A stretch of 64,000 nt of DNA from Caldithrix abyssi DSM 13497 (lineage in GTDB: Bacteria > Calditrichota > Calditrichia > Calditrichales > Calditrichaceae): contig NZ_CP018099.1 in assembly GCF_001886815.1 (NCBI RefSeq), forward strand, positions 1,858,501-1,922,500, given 5' to 3'. Both the position numbers and the translations under genes were made by a program. The notes under the pieces were generated by a model that had not been told where the DNA came from, ran no database searches, and saw only the letters and a program-made list of their open reading frames with translations. This document shows, piece by piece, positions 36,403 to 44,891 of this stretch (position 1 is the first letter of the stretch; the number at the start of each line of letters is the position of its first letter).

Positions 36403-37185
36403 ATGGAATCTGGTAGAATCACAGAAGCGGGAAGTAAGCATATTTTAATTATTGAGGACGATCCCAATTACGCCTTTCTGGAAAAAGAACATATTCAGGA
36501 AGAATTACCTTTGCCTGTTGTTATCAAGTCAAAGGGCAGCGATGTTGAAAAAGACGATATTGAAAAGGCGTTAATAGTCATCCTTGATTTCAATTTGCCG
36601 GATATGTCTGGCGCCGAGCTGGTAAAAAAAATAAGAGAGCACTCCGATGTTCCGGTCATCCTGTTCACCGGTCAAAGCGAGCTGGAAATTGCTGTGGAAA
36701 CCTTAAAGAGCGGGGCGAGCGATTTTCTGGTTAAATCGCCGCAAACGCTTGTTTTACTGCCCCAGGTTATTAAACGGGCGATAAAAGAATACGAAACGTT
36801 AAAAATTGCCCGGGAAGAAGAAAAGTTAAAAGAAAGACAAAAGGCGCAAATCGAAACGCTTCGCCAGATATTAACCACTCTGGCGCATTACATCAATAAT
36901 TCGACCACAACCATCTTCGGCTATGCGCAATTGTGCAAACAGAATCCGCACAATCCCAATACCATTGAAAAGCTGATAGACGTTAGCATTAAAGAGACGC
37001 GAAGAATTACCTTTGTTCTTCAGGAACTGGAAAATCTTGTTAACAAATTCAAGTTGCAAACCACAACCTATTTAAATGTGCCGGATGCCATGTTTGATAT
37101 CGAACGTAATATTGACGACAAAATGAAAGAATTTTTAAAGAAGTACAGTAAAAAAACGGTCACTTTAAAAGAAAGCAAAAAATGA
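36403..37185 (+). CDS. Receiver domain fused to a histidine-kinase-like dimerisation helix, no ATPase domain
   Basis: The 260-residue protein has a receiver domain (residues about 13-130): IIEDDP acidic pocket, VILDFNLPDMSG with the phospho-acceptor Asp, FTGQSE, and FLVKSPQ with the Lys. A charged helix (ALKIAREEEKLKERQKAQIE-like) follows. The segment LTTLAHYINNSTTTIFGYAQL has the form of a histidine-kinase H-box (usually LAHEINNPL...GYAEL). It ends without any ATP-binding domain. It may be a phosphotransfer or adaptor protein. No partner kinase is adjacent. Confidence 0.85.
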   Translation: MESGRITEAGSKHILIIEDDPNYAFLEKEHIQEELPLPVVIKSKGSDVEKDDIEKALIVILDFNLPDMSGAELVKKIREHSDVPVILFTGQSELEIAVETLKSGASDFLVKSPQTLVLLPQVIKRAIKEYETLKIAREEEKLKERQKAQIETLRQILTTLAHYINNSTTTIFGYAQLCKQNPHNPNTIEKLIDVSIKETRRITFVLQELENLVNKFKLQTTTYLNVPDAMFDIERNIDDKMKEFLKKYSKKTVTLKESKK

Positions 37186-37254
37186 AACTTGATAGGAATC
37201 CAAATAAGTATTATATTAGTAATTTAAATTTAATTCACAAAGGAGGTGCTCCAG

Positions 37255-38136
37255 GTGAGACGGATTAATCTTTTAGTCCATATTTTAATGATTGTTCTGG
37301 TTGCCAGCACGGCGCTGTTTTCGCAAAAAAAGGCGAGAAAACCCGAAGCCGGTCAGGCTTACAACACCGGTCTTGATCTGGCTAAAAAGCAGAAATACGA
37401 CGAAGCTATTCTTAAGTTTCAGACGGCAGTGGCTAATGACGATAGCTTTCCTGAGGCACATTACATGATGGGATATTGTTACAAAAAATTGAAAAAATAT
37501 GATAAAGCCAAGGAGCAGTTCAGGAAAGCCGTTGAATTAAATAAACAATTCGAAACCGCATACATCGCTCTGGGCAACTTACTGGCGGATGAAGGGAATA
37601 GCGATCAGGCGCTGGCCACCTTTCAGGCGGTTCTGGCGTTTAATGAAAAATCGGCCAAGGCCCATTACGGGATCGGTAAAATTTATTACGAACAAAAAAA
37701 CTATTCCAAGGCCGTTGAGCATCTTAAAAAAGCGGTGGAGTTTAAACCTAATTACTATCTTGCTTACAATATTTTAGGTTTGTCTCTGGAAAAATTGGGC
37801 AAATACGATGAAGCCGTTGCCGCATTTCAGAAGGCGATCGATACGGCCAAAAAAGCCAGTTTAAAAGGTTCTTATTATTTTAGAATGGGCAAAACACTGG
37901 TGGAAGCCAAACGTTTTAAAGAGGCGGAAAAAGCGTTGCTGCAGGCGCTTAAGTTAACCAGAAACGCTATGATAAAAGCCGGCGCCAATTACTATCTGGG
38001 CGAGGTTTACAAAAATCGCGGACAAAAACAAAAAGCGTTGCAGTATTATGAAAAAGCGGCCAAGCATCGCGTGTGGAAACAACCCGCCGAATATGAAATT
38101 GATATGATTAAAAATCCGGATAAATACGCTTATTAA
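37255..38136 (+). CDS. Secreted tetratricopeptide repeat protein
   Basis: The 293-residue protein starts at GTG 37255, eight bases after AAAGGAGG; a GTG at 37246 would overlap that site. An N-terminal signal (RRINLLVHILMIVLVAST) is followed by about seven TPR motifs of 34 residues, for example AHYMMGYCYKKLKKYDKAKE and AYNILGLSLEKLGKYDEAVA. It probably scaffolds proteins in the periplasm. Its partner is unknown. It precedes the rpsU operon by 36 bases. Confidence 0.9.
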   Translation: MRRINLLVHILMIVLVASTALFSQKKARKPEAGQAYNTGLDLAKKQKYDEAILKFQTAVANDDSFPEAHYMMGYCYKKLKKYDKAKEQFRKAVELNKQFETAYIALGNLLADEGNSDQALATFQAVLAFNEKSAKAHYGIGKIYYEQKNYSKAVEHLKKAVEFKPNYYLAYNILGLSLEKLGKYDEAVAAFQKAIDTAKKASLKGSYYFRMGKTLVEAKRFKEAEKALLQALKLTRNAMIKAGANYYLGEVYKNRGQKQKALQYYEKAAKHRVWKQPAEYEIDMIKNPDKYAY

Positions 38137-38172
38137 AAGTAAAACCAAAAAGAAAGGAGCGCGTTAACGCTT

Positions 38173-38370
38173 ATGATTACAGTCAAGGTAAGAGACGGAG
38201 AACCATTTGAAAAAGCTTTTAAAAGATTTACCAAGGCCTGCGAAAAGTCGGGGCTGATGGCAGATATTAAAAGACACCAGCATTACGAAAAGCCCAGTGA
38301 ACAGCGGAAGCGTAAGTTGAGTCAGGCCCGCCGTAAGATGCGTAAATTAATGGCAGAAATGAATCGTTAA
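38173..38370 (+). CDS. rpsU: Small ribosomal subunit protein bS21
   Basis: A 65-residue, Lys/Arg-rich protein: MITVKVRDGEPFEKAFKRF, then CEKSGLMADIKRHQHYEKPS, the bS21 pattern. It binds the 30S platform near the anti-Shine-Dalgarno region. Its own ribosome site is unusual: AAAGGAG is 13 bases from the ATG and the palindrome GCGTTAACGC lies between. It heads a unit with yqeY, cvpA-like and mutS2. Confidence 0.95.
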   Translation: MITVKVRDGEPFEKAFKRFTKACEKSGLMADIKRHQHYEKPSEQRKRKLSQARRKMRKLMAEMNR

Positions 38371-38376
38371 AATACC

Positions 38377-38832
38377 ATGAATCTTGAAAATAAAATTCTG
38401 CAAGATTTAAAGGAAGCGATGAAGAGCGGAGACCGCTTTAAAGTTGAAACCTTACGCGGTCTCATCGCTCAAATCAAAGATGAAAAGATTAAGTTGCGTC
38501 CAAAAGAGATTGAAGAAAAGGACGTGTTAACTGTTTTAAATCGCGCGGTTAAGCGCCGTAAGGAAGCGATTGAGCTTTACAAACAGGGCGATCGACCGGA
38601 ATTGGCGGAGAAAGAACAAAAGGAGCTGGAAATCATCCAGCAGTATTTACCTGAACAGCTTTCCAGAGATGAGATTTTAAAGTTTATTGAACAGGCCATC
38701 GCCGAAGTTCAGGCCGCTTCCATCAAAGATATGGGGAAGGTCATGGGCGCTGTGATGAAAAAGGTTCAGGGAAAGGCCGACGGTAAAGAAGTGCAACAAC
38801 TGGTACGCGAACGTTTAATGCAAATGTCGTAA
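38377..38832 (+). CDS. GatB/YqeY domain protein
   Basis: A 151-residue stand-alone version of the C-terminal domain of GatB. KSGDRFKVETLRGLIAQIKD, YKQGDRPELAEKEQKELEII, YLPEQLS and MGKVMGAVMKKVQGKADGK are family hallmarks. It probably binds tRNA; the exact role is unknown. It follows rpsU by 6 bases, a common pairing, and overlaps the next start by one base. Confidence 0.92.
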   Translation: MNLENKILQDLKEAMKSGDRFKVETLRGLIAQIKDEKIKLRPKEIEEKDVLTVLNRAVKRRKEAIELYKQGDRPELAEKEQKELEIIQQYLPEQLSRDEILKFIEQAIAEVQAASIKDMGKVMGAVMKKVQGKADGKEVQQLVRERLMQMS

Positions 38833-39404
38833 TGAACAGCCTTGACGTATTCCTGATCATTTTTATTGCTTATTTTACCATTCGCGGTATCTTTCGCGGA
38901 TTGATTAAAGAACTGATTATCATACTCGCCATATTACTTGGTTATTATCTGGCCATGTCTTTATACCAGCCTTTGAGCAAATGGCTGATGCAAGCGGCCT
39001 CGCTGCCTGAAACCGGCGCGCAAATTTTAGCTTTTGTACTGATCTTTATTGTGGTGAATGTGGTTTTACGCATGGTGGGCAGTATTCTGGAAAAACTCAT
39101 TAAGCTGGTTTTTTTGCAACCGCTCAATCGACTGGGCGGCGCGCTGTTCGGTTTATTGAAAAGCCTGTTTTTTTTAAGCGTCATTGTCTTTATTTTAAGA
39201 CTGCTGCCTTTTGCCGCCAATTTTTTACAAAAGATTGGCGCCGGAGAAAGTTTGATCTGGCCTTATGTTCTCTATTTTTCTACTTATGTTTTTCAAATGC
39301 TTGCCGCCCTGATACCGCAAATGGCTAACCCCGATCAATTGTTAAAATTCCGCAATATCTCGTTGCCGGATACCTCTGTATTCCAGTTACTCAAAAAATA
39401 TTAA
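38832..39404 (+). CDS. CvpA-family membrane protein
   Basis: A 190-residue protein with four hydrophobic helices (residues about 4-25, 28-45, 62-85, 101-125). The N-terminus is NSLDVFLIIFIAYFTIRGIF, then RGLIKELIIILAI, as in CvpA. LNRLGGALFGLLKSLFFLSV is the conserved third segment. CvpA proteins are linked to colicin V export and envelope integrity. It lies between yqeY and mutS2 with tight spacing. Confidence 0.87.
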   Translation: MNSLDVFLIIFIAYFTIRGIFRGLIKELIIILAILLGYYLAMSLYQPLSKWLMQAASLPETGAQILAFVLIFIVVNVVLRMVGSILEKLIKLVFLQPLNRLGGALFGLLKSLFFLSVIVFILRLLPFAANFLQKIGAGESLIWPYVLYFSTYVFQMLAALIPQMANPDQLLKFRNISLPDTSVFQLLKKY

Positions 39405-39411
39405 GCGCGCT

Positions 39412-41763
39412 ATGTTCGGATTTGAAAAAGCAAAAGAAGCCCTTGAATTTGACCGCATTTTAGATTGGATCGCCGGGCGCTGTGTTACAGAAAACGGCAA
39501 GGCGCGTTTGAAAGCTTTACAGCCGATTGACAGGGCATCCGCGCTTAAGCAGGCCCTGGCCGAGGTACAGGACATGCGCGACGTTCTGCAGGTGGAAGGC
39601 GGATTTCCCATCTGGAATTTTGTTGACGTGCGCCTGCTGTTGAATAAGATTGAACCCGTGGAAAGTTTTCTGGAAGTTAAGGAGTTTCTGGAGCTGCAAA
39701 ATCTGCTGGAACTCAATCGCGAAATTATCGCTTTCCGCCAGAAGATGGAAGAAAAATATCCGTTTTTGCAGGGGATATTAGCACAACTCAAAGCAACGGA
39801 TCGCCTGCTGCAGCAAATTCAATTTACCATTGATCCTTCCGGGAAAATTTTTGACAATGCCAGCCCGGAATTGAAGGCCATCCGCAAAGAGATTCAGCAT
39901 ATTGATAATGAGATTCATATTCGACTGGAACGCCTGTTAAAAAAATACAGAGAATTTTTACAGGAAGAATACGTTACTCTGCGCGACGGACGATTTGTTC
40001 TGCCGGTGCGCGAATTTTCGGTTAACAAGGTGCCGGGAATTGTGCACGGTCAATCCGGCACGGGGCAAACCTATTTTATTGAGCCCATGTCCATTGTCGA
40101 TTTAAATAATCAACTGCAAAAGCTGCATGCGGCCGAGAAAAAAGAAGAAATTAAAATCCTGAAACACCTTAGTCGCCAGGTAAAAGAATTTCAGACCGAA
40201 CTGTTAATCAACTACAATATCCTGGTTGAATTGGATGTGTTGCAGGCCAAAGCCAAATACGCTAACGAGTTTCGTTGCAGCGCTCCGGAGATTAACGAAG
40301 AATTTTTTCTGGAACTGAAAAGCGCTTATCATCCCATTCTGCTCAAGCTTCATCCGCAGCAGGTGGTGCCGTTAAATGTGCACATTGGGCGAGATTTTAA
40401 TGTGCTGGTAATTTCCGGCCCCAACGCCGGCGGTAAAACCGTAGCCTTAAAAACCGTGGGTCTTATTCAGCTTATGTTTCAGTGCGCCTTTCATGTGCCG
40501 GTTGCCGATGGCTCGCGACTGCCTATGGCCAGCCAGCTGTTTACCGTGATTGGCGACGATCAGTCTATAGAAAATGATTTAAGCACCTTTAGTTCGCACA
40601 TCAAATCCATCAAGTTTATTCTGGATCATGTGCAGGAAAACAGCCTGGCGTTAATCGATGAAATTGGCAGCGGTACAGAACCGAGCGTTGGCGCGGCGCT
40701 GGCCATTGCCGTTCTGGAACGCCTGAATCGTAAAGGCATTATCTCTCTGGCCACCACCCATCAAAATCAATTAAAGATATTCGCCACCGAGACCGAGGGC
40801 GTTGAAAATGCGGCCATGCTGTTTGATATGGAAAAGCTGACGCCGTTATTTACCATGGAAATCGGCATCCCCGGCAGCAGTTACACGTTTGAAATTTGTC
40901 GGCGGCTGGGATTGGACGAGCGGATCATTAACCGCGCGCTGGAAATAACCGGCAAGGAAACTTTTAAACTGGATCGGCTTTTAAGCGATTTATCTCAAAA
41001 ATCGCAGAAGTATTTGCAGTTATCGCAGGATCTGAGCATCAAACAATCGGAACTGGACAGCCTGCTGGAGCTTTACCGCATTCGATCGGAAACGCTGAAA
41101 AAGCAGATGAAAAAAGCGGAAAAAGAGGCCAGACAGCAGGCGTCGCAATTATTGGCCGATGTGAACAAGAAAATCGAACGAGCGATTAAGGAAATTAAGG
41201 AATCGCAGGGCGATCGCCAGGTTATCAAAAAGGCGCGGCAAACTATCGAAACCTTGCGCGCCGGGCTTAAAGAAGAAGAGCGGGAACCTGCAGGCGCTTC
41301 GATTGACATTCATGCGCTTAAAGTTGGCCAAAAAGTCAAGTCTAAAAAGTTTAATTTTGACGGCCTTATTTCGAAAATTTTTAAATCCAAAAAGGCGGTT
41401 GAAATTGAGCGCGATGGAATTAAGATAACGGTTTCTGTTGATGATATTGAGCTGAAAGGTGAACGTTCGGCGCAAAAAGAAGCGGCGGAAAAGGGGGGCG
41501 TCGTCAGTCCGGCAGTCAATATTTCTAATGAGCTGGATTTGCGCGGAATGACCGTTGACGAAGCCCTTTCCGAGCTGGAAGCTTTTCTGGACAAGGCGCA
41601 GTTGAGCAACTGGCAGGAGGTGCGTATTGTGCATGGCAAGGGAACGGGGGCTTTGCGTCAGGCTGTGCATCAATTTTTGGCCCGTTCGCCGTACGTTAAG
41701 GAGTACCGATTAGGCAAGTGGGGCGAAGGTGACACGGGCGTGACGGTGGTGAAGGTTAAGTGA
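39412..41763 (+). CDS. mutS2: Endonuclease MutS2
   Basis: A MutS-like ATPase that suppresses recombination or acts in ribosome rescue, depending on the species. It has 783 residues. The core ATPase has Walker A GPNAGGKT (residues 336-343) and Walker B SLALIDEIGSGTEPSVG, with TTHQNQLK. A long coiled-coil follows (about residues 520-630). The C-terminal Smr nuclease domain contains LDLRGMTVDEAL and VRIVHGKGTGALRQAV. The length is standard. It closes the rpsU operon. Confidence 0.95.
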   Translation: MFGFEKAKEALEFDRILDWIAGRCVTENGKARLKALQPIDRASALKQALAEVQDMRDVLQVEGGFPIWNFVDVRLLLNKIEPVESFLEVKEFLELQNLLELNREIIAFRQKMEEKYPFLQGILAQLKATDRLLQQIQFTIDPSGKIFDNASPELKAIRKEIQHIDNEIHIRLERLLKKYREFLQEEYVTLRDGRFVLPVREFSVNKVPGIVHGQSGTGQTYFIEPMSIVDLNNQLQKLHAAEKKEEIKILKHLSRQVKEFQTELLINYNILVELDVLQAKAKYANEFRCSAPEINEEFFLELKSAYHPILLKLHPQQVVPLNVHIGRDFNVLVISGPNAGGKTVALKTVGLIQLMFQCAFHVPVADGSRLPMASQLFTVIGDDQSIENDLSTFSSHIKSIKFILDHVQENSLALIDEIGSGTEPSVGAALAIAVLERLNRKGIISLATTHQNQLKIFATETEGVENAAMLFDMEKLTPLFTMEIGIPGSSYTFEICRRLGLDERIINRALEITGKETFKLDRLLSDLSQKSQKYLQLSQDLSIKQSELDSLLELYRIRSETLKKQMKKAEKEARQQASQLLADVNKKIERAIKEIKESQGDRQVIKKARQTIETLRAGLKEEEREPAGASIDIHALKVGQKVKSKKFNFDGLISKIFKSKKAVEIERDGIKITVSVDDIELKGERSAQKEAAEKGGVVSPAVNISNELDLRGMTVDEALSELEAFLDKAQLSNWQEVRIVHGKGTGALRQAVHQFLARSPYVKEYRLGKWGEGDTGVTVVKVK

Positions 41764-41767
41764 GAGC

Positions 41768-41880
41768 GATTGAAACTATTTTTAATTTAAAACATTCTTT
41801 ACGTCTTTTGTGACTTCTCTGGGCCCTCTGTTGTTTCTTAAATTTCTGCGGGATTGTTTTTGTTTGCTGCTATGATGTAA
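41768..41880 (-). repeat. Dispersed element, second long copy
   Basis: In reverse complement it reads GCAGCAAACAAAAACA...ATTTAAGAAACAACAGAG...CAGAGAAGTCACAAAA...AGAATGTTTTAAATT, the same order as at 25502-25620. Confidence 0.75.
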
Positions 41881-41966
41881 TAGGATTAAAAATTAAAAAT
41901 TACGAATTACGAATTACGAATAGTAGAGTGCCGGTTTGCTAAGCTTGCGTCATACATGTTAAATAA

Positions 41967-42050
41967 TTTTCTGCGATGATTGGCGAAGTTGCGAGAAAAT
42001 TACTTTGCGCGCGTTGCGGTTGGTTTTGGTTGCGGCTGTGTGGCCTTAGA
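41967..42050 (-). repeat. Dispersed GCCGCAACCAAAA / CGCAGATTACGC element, copy A
   Basis: It reads TTTTCTGCGATGATTGGCG...ACTTTGCGCGCGTTGCGGTT...GGTTGCGGCT...CCTTAGA. The same order recurs at 54463-54548 (same strand) and, inverted, at 49554-49640. Confidence 0.85.
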
Positions 42051-42330
42051 AAGTTGGGTATCACTACTCAGTTTAAGAAAATTATAAGCGGCCTTCACCT
42101 AATGGATGTAAAAAGAGTTTTATTTATCGGGAATATGAGCCACCTTTTTAAGATAGATTTTAAAATTTTCCATCTTATATTGCTTCCAGATAACATTAAT
42201 AATTGCTATATTTTAAAGAAAAATAAGAAAAAATCCAACAATTTTTTTGATATTTAAAATTAGTTTTATTATACTTTAGAAAAGGATTGATTTAAATAAA
42301 CAATTACATAGAATAAAGATAATTGATAAT

Positions 42331-42337
42331 GTTAGGT
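42331..42337 (+). other. Putative integron R' box at the start of cassette 1, split by the intron
   Basis: GTTAGGT fits the GTTRRRY core-site consensus, but its last two bases are the first two of the intron. Without the intron the site would read GTTAGGA. The matching R'' box of this cassette, GCCTAAC at 44771, predicts GTTAGGC. Six of seven bases agree, so I infer this is the cassette boundary. Confidence 0.45.
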
Positions 42338-42769
42338 GCGACATGAAGTCGCATAAATGTTTGTGTTACTTGTAGTTACGCTACTCGATAACACCTGGTA
42401 TATCCCTACCAGTACCTTAGGAAGGCATGCTACCGTTCGGCAGGTTCACAGCTTGCCGTTGAAATGGCAACGGGGTGTGAAGCCCTTCTGGTAATATACC
42501 GAATCGGGTTGAGTTCGCGAGAATGAAACCCTTCTCCGAATCCCACGGAGTCAAAGGGCTAAGGTCTGAATAATATGATGAGTTCTTTCTTATTGAAACT
42601 GGTTCATCGTAAAGTTCCAAGGCTTTTGGTGCGTATCGCAAAGGCAATTAAGGTCATTGTCGGCTATCTCCATAAGGGATGCCTTTGAAATGCTTGAGCC
42701 GTATTATGGAAAACTATCACGTACGGTTCTTAGGGGGTAATAGGGCCGCAAGGCCCATGCCTACCCAAT
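42336..42769 (+). ncRNA. ORF-less group II intron (ribozyme)
   Basis: The 5' end GTGCGAC is the classic group II start. The 34-base domain V is at 42696-42729 (GAGCCGTATTATGG...CACGTACGGTTC) with the AGC triad at its base and a small apical loop. Domain VI (42730-42766) folds with GGGCCGCAAGGCCC and has a candidate branch-point A near 42763. The 3' end is CTACCCAAT. At 434 bp it has no room for the usual reverse transcriptase, and none is coded within, so splicing or mobility would need protein in trans. It lies about 30 bases upstream of the 42800 start codon, on the same strand, inside that gene's leader. Boundaries are from consensus ends only. Confidence 0.85.
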
Positions 42770-42799
42770 GAGAAATAAAACAAATTAGGTGGAAATGAA

Positions 42800-44116
42800 A
42801 TGAAGATAAGAAATACAAAAAAACGAACCATAATTATTTTCTTCGTGATGGTTGTTCTGACCCCTTTAGTTTGGTTTGTAGGATTGAAAACGCTGAAGGC
42901 ATCTGTAGCTTATAGATTAAGACATGGCACGCCAGTTGAATTAGGGCAAGTTAAGTCTCGAAATGGTGTGACAGTCACTTTTATTGGAATGTGGGGAGAT
43001 GTATTTAATCCCAAAAAGTACCTGGAGACTATTCAATACGATCTTGTGCCTATTACTAGTGGCCTTGAAATGTTACCTATGGTAAACATTCTATGTGGTC
43101 AAGCCTTGCGTGGTTCTTTTTACGATCTGCCCACATACAAAACTATGGTTACACAGTTAATATTCAGACTTAACCAAAATAGACTTGATTTGGAGAAAAT
43201 ATGGGGAATGCATTTAGAAAGTGGAGAGATTTTGGAGAAACCTAAAGAATGGAAGCAACCGCATGCATTACAACCATATATCTGGAGAGTGCCCGAAGAA
43301 AGCAAGTTTTTTCAAAAAAGGGAGATACGTGCTTTTGCTGCTCTACCTGTAATAGCAAATGCATTTCATTTTAGCGACTATATCGTTAGGCGCACACCTA
43401 AGGAACATAAAGAAATTGTTGCTTTGAACTTGAGATTAGCCTTGATAGGATTGTTAGAAGAATTGTTTAAAAATCAATGGGGTGACATTCATTCTATAGG
43501 ATGCCCGGCATTTTCAGCAGATCCTAGTTACTCATGGAAACGGTACGCTTCAAAGCAGGTTAAATATGCTTTCCCCTTTCGCGAGAGTTTTTTCACTATA
43601 AGAGATGTTTTCATAGATAATAAAGTCCCCCCTTCGATCACTAGAGTGTATCTTGTATCTTGGGATAAATATGAAACAGCCAAAAAAGGGTCTTACTATT
43701 ATTGTCCTAGATGTGGAGACGAGACTATAGACGGCCTTGCGACTGTTTATGCTGAAATGAGAATATTTTACAACCCTTTAGGTGATAATAATATGCCTTC
43801 TAAATTTTCCTACTGGGCGATTAGTTATTTGGTTATCTTTGCTTTAGGGGTTTTGATGTTATATCGTTATCCTTCGCGTAGTGGTCCTAAAAACGTTCAG
43901 AGCCAACTAGAATATTTGGAAAGGGTCGTGGCATTAATAGGTAGCATAATTTTAGTGTTTTTTATGCCATTTGTTGACAACGCGTTGCATAGCTCCGACG
44001 AAGCTTTTCTTGTATGGAACATCGGTATAGCTTCATTACTCTATCTATTTTCACTTTTGTTTGCTGGACGGTTGTCGTTTAATATAAAGAGTAGAAGTAC
44101 CTATAAGCAAAAATGA
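42800..44116 (+). CDS. Membrane protein of unknown function
   Basis: I do not recognise this family. The 438-residue protein has one N-terminal hydrophobic helix (residues 10-29) and three near the C-terminus (about 345-362, 372-395, 408-428). Between them is a large soluble region of about 310 residues. It contains SYYYCPRCGDETID, a possible half zinc site, and a Trp- and Tyr-rich stretch. The codons are AT-rich compared with the preceding operon. The ribosome site TTAGGTGGAAATGAA lies just after the intron end, so the transcript leader carries the whole ribozyme. It may be a cassette gene. Confidence 0.7.
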   Translation: MKIRNTKKRTIIIFFVMVVLTPLVWFVGLKTLKASVAYRLRHGTPVELGQVKSRNGVTVTFIGMWGDVFNPKKYLETIQYDLVPITSGLEMLPMVNILCGQALRGSFYDLPTYKTMVTQLIFRLNQNRLDLEKIWGMHLESGEILEKPKEWKQPHALQPYIWRVPEESKFFQKREIRAFAALPVIANAFHFSDYIVRRTPKEHKEIVALNLRLALIGLLEELFKNQWGDIHSIGCPAFSADPSYSWKRYASKQVKYAFPFRESFFTIRDVFIDNKVPPSITRVYLVSWDKYETAKKGSYYYCPRCGDETIDGLATVYAEMRIFYNPLGDNNMPSKFSYWAISYLVIFALGVLMLYRYPSRSGPKNVQSQLEYLERVVALIGSIILVFFMPFVDNALHSSDEAFLVWNIGIASLLYLFSLLFAGRLSFNIKSRSTYKQK

Positions 44117-44192
44117 AAATAATGCCTGGTTTTTTATGTATCTTACGCCATGAATGTAAATCATAGCTTTACGTTCATAATTGAATTATAAT

Positions 44193-44759
44193 ATGCAAAG
44201 TATTGTTCCAAAATTAATGGTATTTGTTGATGGTTCTAATCTTTTAATTGAGCTTTCTAAATTTTTAAATATAAATTTCCGAGCGGATAAGCCTCCTTTA
44301 AATGCAATTAAACTATCAAGCATTTTAGTTGATAGTTTCAATAAATATAATCAATGGAATTTCATTAGAAAATATTGGTTTAGCTCCTATCAAGGTGATG
44401 ATAAATATTTTTACAATCTTAAAAAGAAATTACGTGAAAATGATTTTGAACCAATTTTATTCAAGCGTAAAAATAAAAGAGAAAAAGGTGTAGATATTGC
44501 TCTTACCAAAGAAATGTTAATTAATGCGTTTAATCAAAATTTTGATATCGGTTTAATGATAGCAGGTGATGAATATTATACTGAACTTGTCTTTGAATTA
44601 AAAAGATATGGTCCAAAAATCTACGGATCTTTTTTTGAAAAATATGGATTATCTGATAATCTAAAATTATCATTTGATAAATTTTATCCTTTAGATGATA
44701 GAGTTGATAAAGTCGTCTGGCAAAAATATATTTATGAAATTAAAGAAGAATTAAAATAA
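44193..44759 (+). CDS. NYN-domain (LabA/DUF88-like) putative nuclease
   Basis: The NYN fold is a PIN-like nuclease. From the ATG at 44193 (MQSIVPKLMVFVDGSN) it has 188 residues. The acidic site residues are Asp13 in FVDGSNL, Asp101 in KGVDIALTKEML, and Asp126 in MIAGDEYYTELV, the standard NYN arrangement. A TTG at 44181 is an alternative start. The gene is AT-rich and ends 11 bases before an attC site, so it is the last gene of cassette 1. A role in RNA cleavage, perhaps defence, is inferred. Confidence 0.85.
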   Translation: MQSIVPKLMVFVDGSNLLIELSKFLNINFRADKPPLNAIKLSSILVDSFNKYNQWNFIRKYWFSSYQGDDKYFYNLKKKLRENDFEPILFKRKNKREKGVDIALTKEMLINAFNQNFDIGLMIAGDEYYTELVFELKRYGPKIYGSFFEKYGLSDNLKLSFDKFYPLDDRVDKVVWQKYIYEIKEELK

Positions 44760-44770
44760 ATTCTCATATG

Positions 44771-44891
44771 GCCTAACAAAACGCTAAACACGGAATTTGC
44801 CACGCGGGATGCGCCATCGCCCAGTGAGAACGTCTTAGCCAAGTGAAAGTTTGTTGGCGCGTGGCAAATCCGGTTAGCTCAATCGTTAACT
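44771..44891 (+). other. attC-type recombination site 1
   Basis: R'' is GCCTAAC (44771-44777), followed by AAAACGCT as in VCR-type sites. The inner arms CGGAATTTGCCACGCG and CGCGTGGCAAATCCGG are inverted repeats with one extra base on the left, like the extrahelical base of attC. R' is either GTTAGCT (44873) or GTTAACT (44885); the second fits the next cassette better. It lies between two + strand genes. Confidence 0.75.

Larger units (their letters stand above)
41764..42335. other. Repeat-rich gap before the group II intron
   Basis: It contains a minus-strand copy of the long dispersed element (41768-41880), a 7-bp AATTACG array (41898-41920), and a GCCGCAACC-type element (41967-42050). The last 280 bases are AT-rich and end in GATAATGTTAG, abutting the intron. 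An ORF at 41976-42257 starts inside the repeat and is not believed. Confidence 0.75.
42332..44885 (+). mobile_element. Putative integron cassette 1 (two genes, group II intron at its 5' end)
   Basis: It runs from the GTTAG box at 42331 to the first attC site (44771-44891). It contains the intron, a membrane-protein gene and an NYN-nuclease gene. The R'' box GCCTAAC is close to the reverse complement of the left box. A two-gene cassette of this size is large, so a fused or degraded pair of cassettes is also possible. Confidence 0.45.

Noticed and set aside
41976-42257. 93-codon + strand ORF before the intron
   Set aside because: It begins within a dispersed repeat and ends in AT-rich DNA; no recognisable domain.
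42417-42647. 76-codon minus-strand ORF inside the intron
   Set aside because: It lies wholly within the group II ribozyme, on the opposite strand, and has no family pattern or ribosome site.
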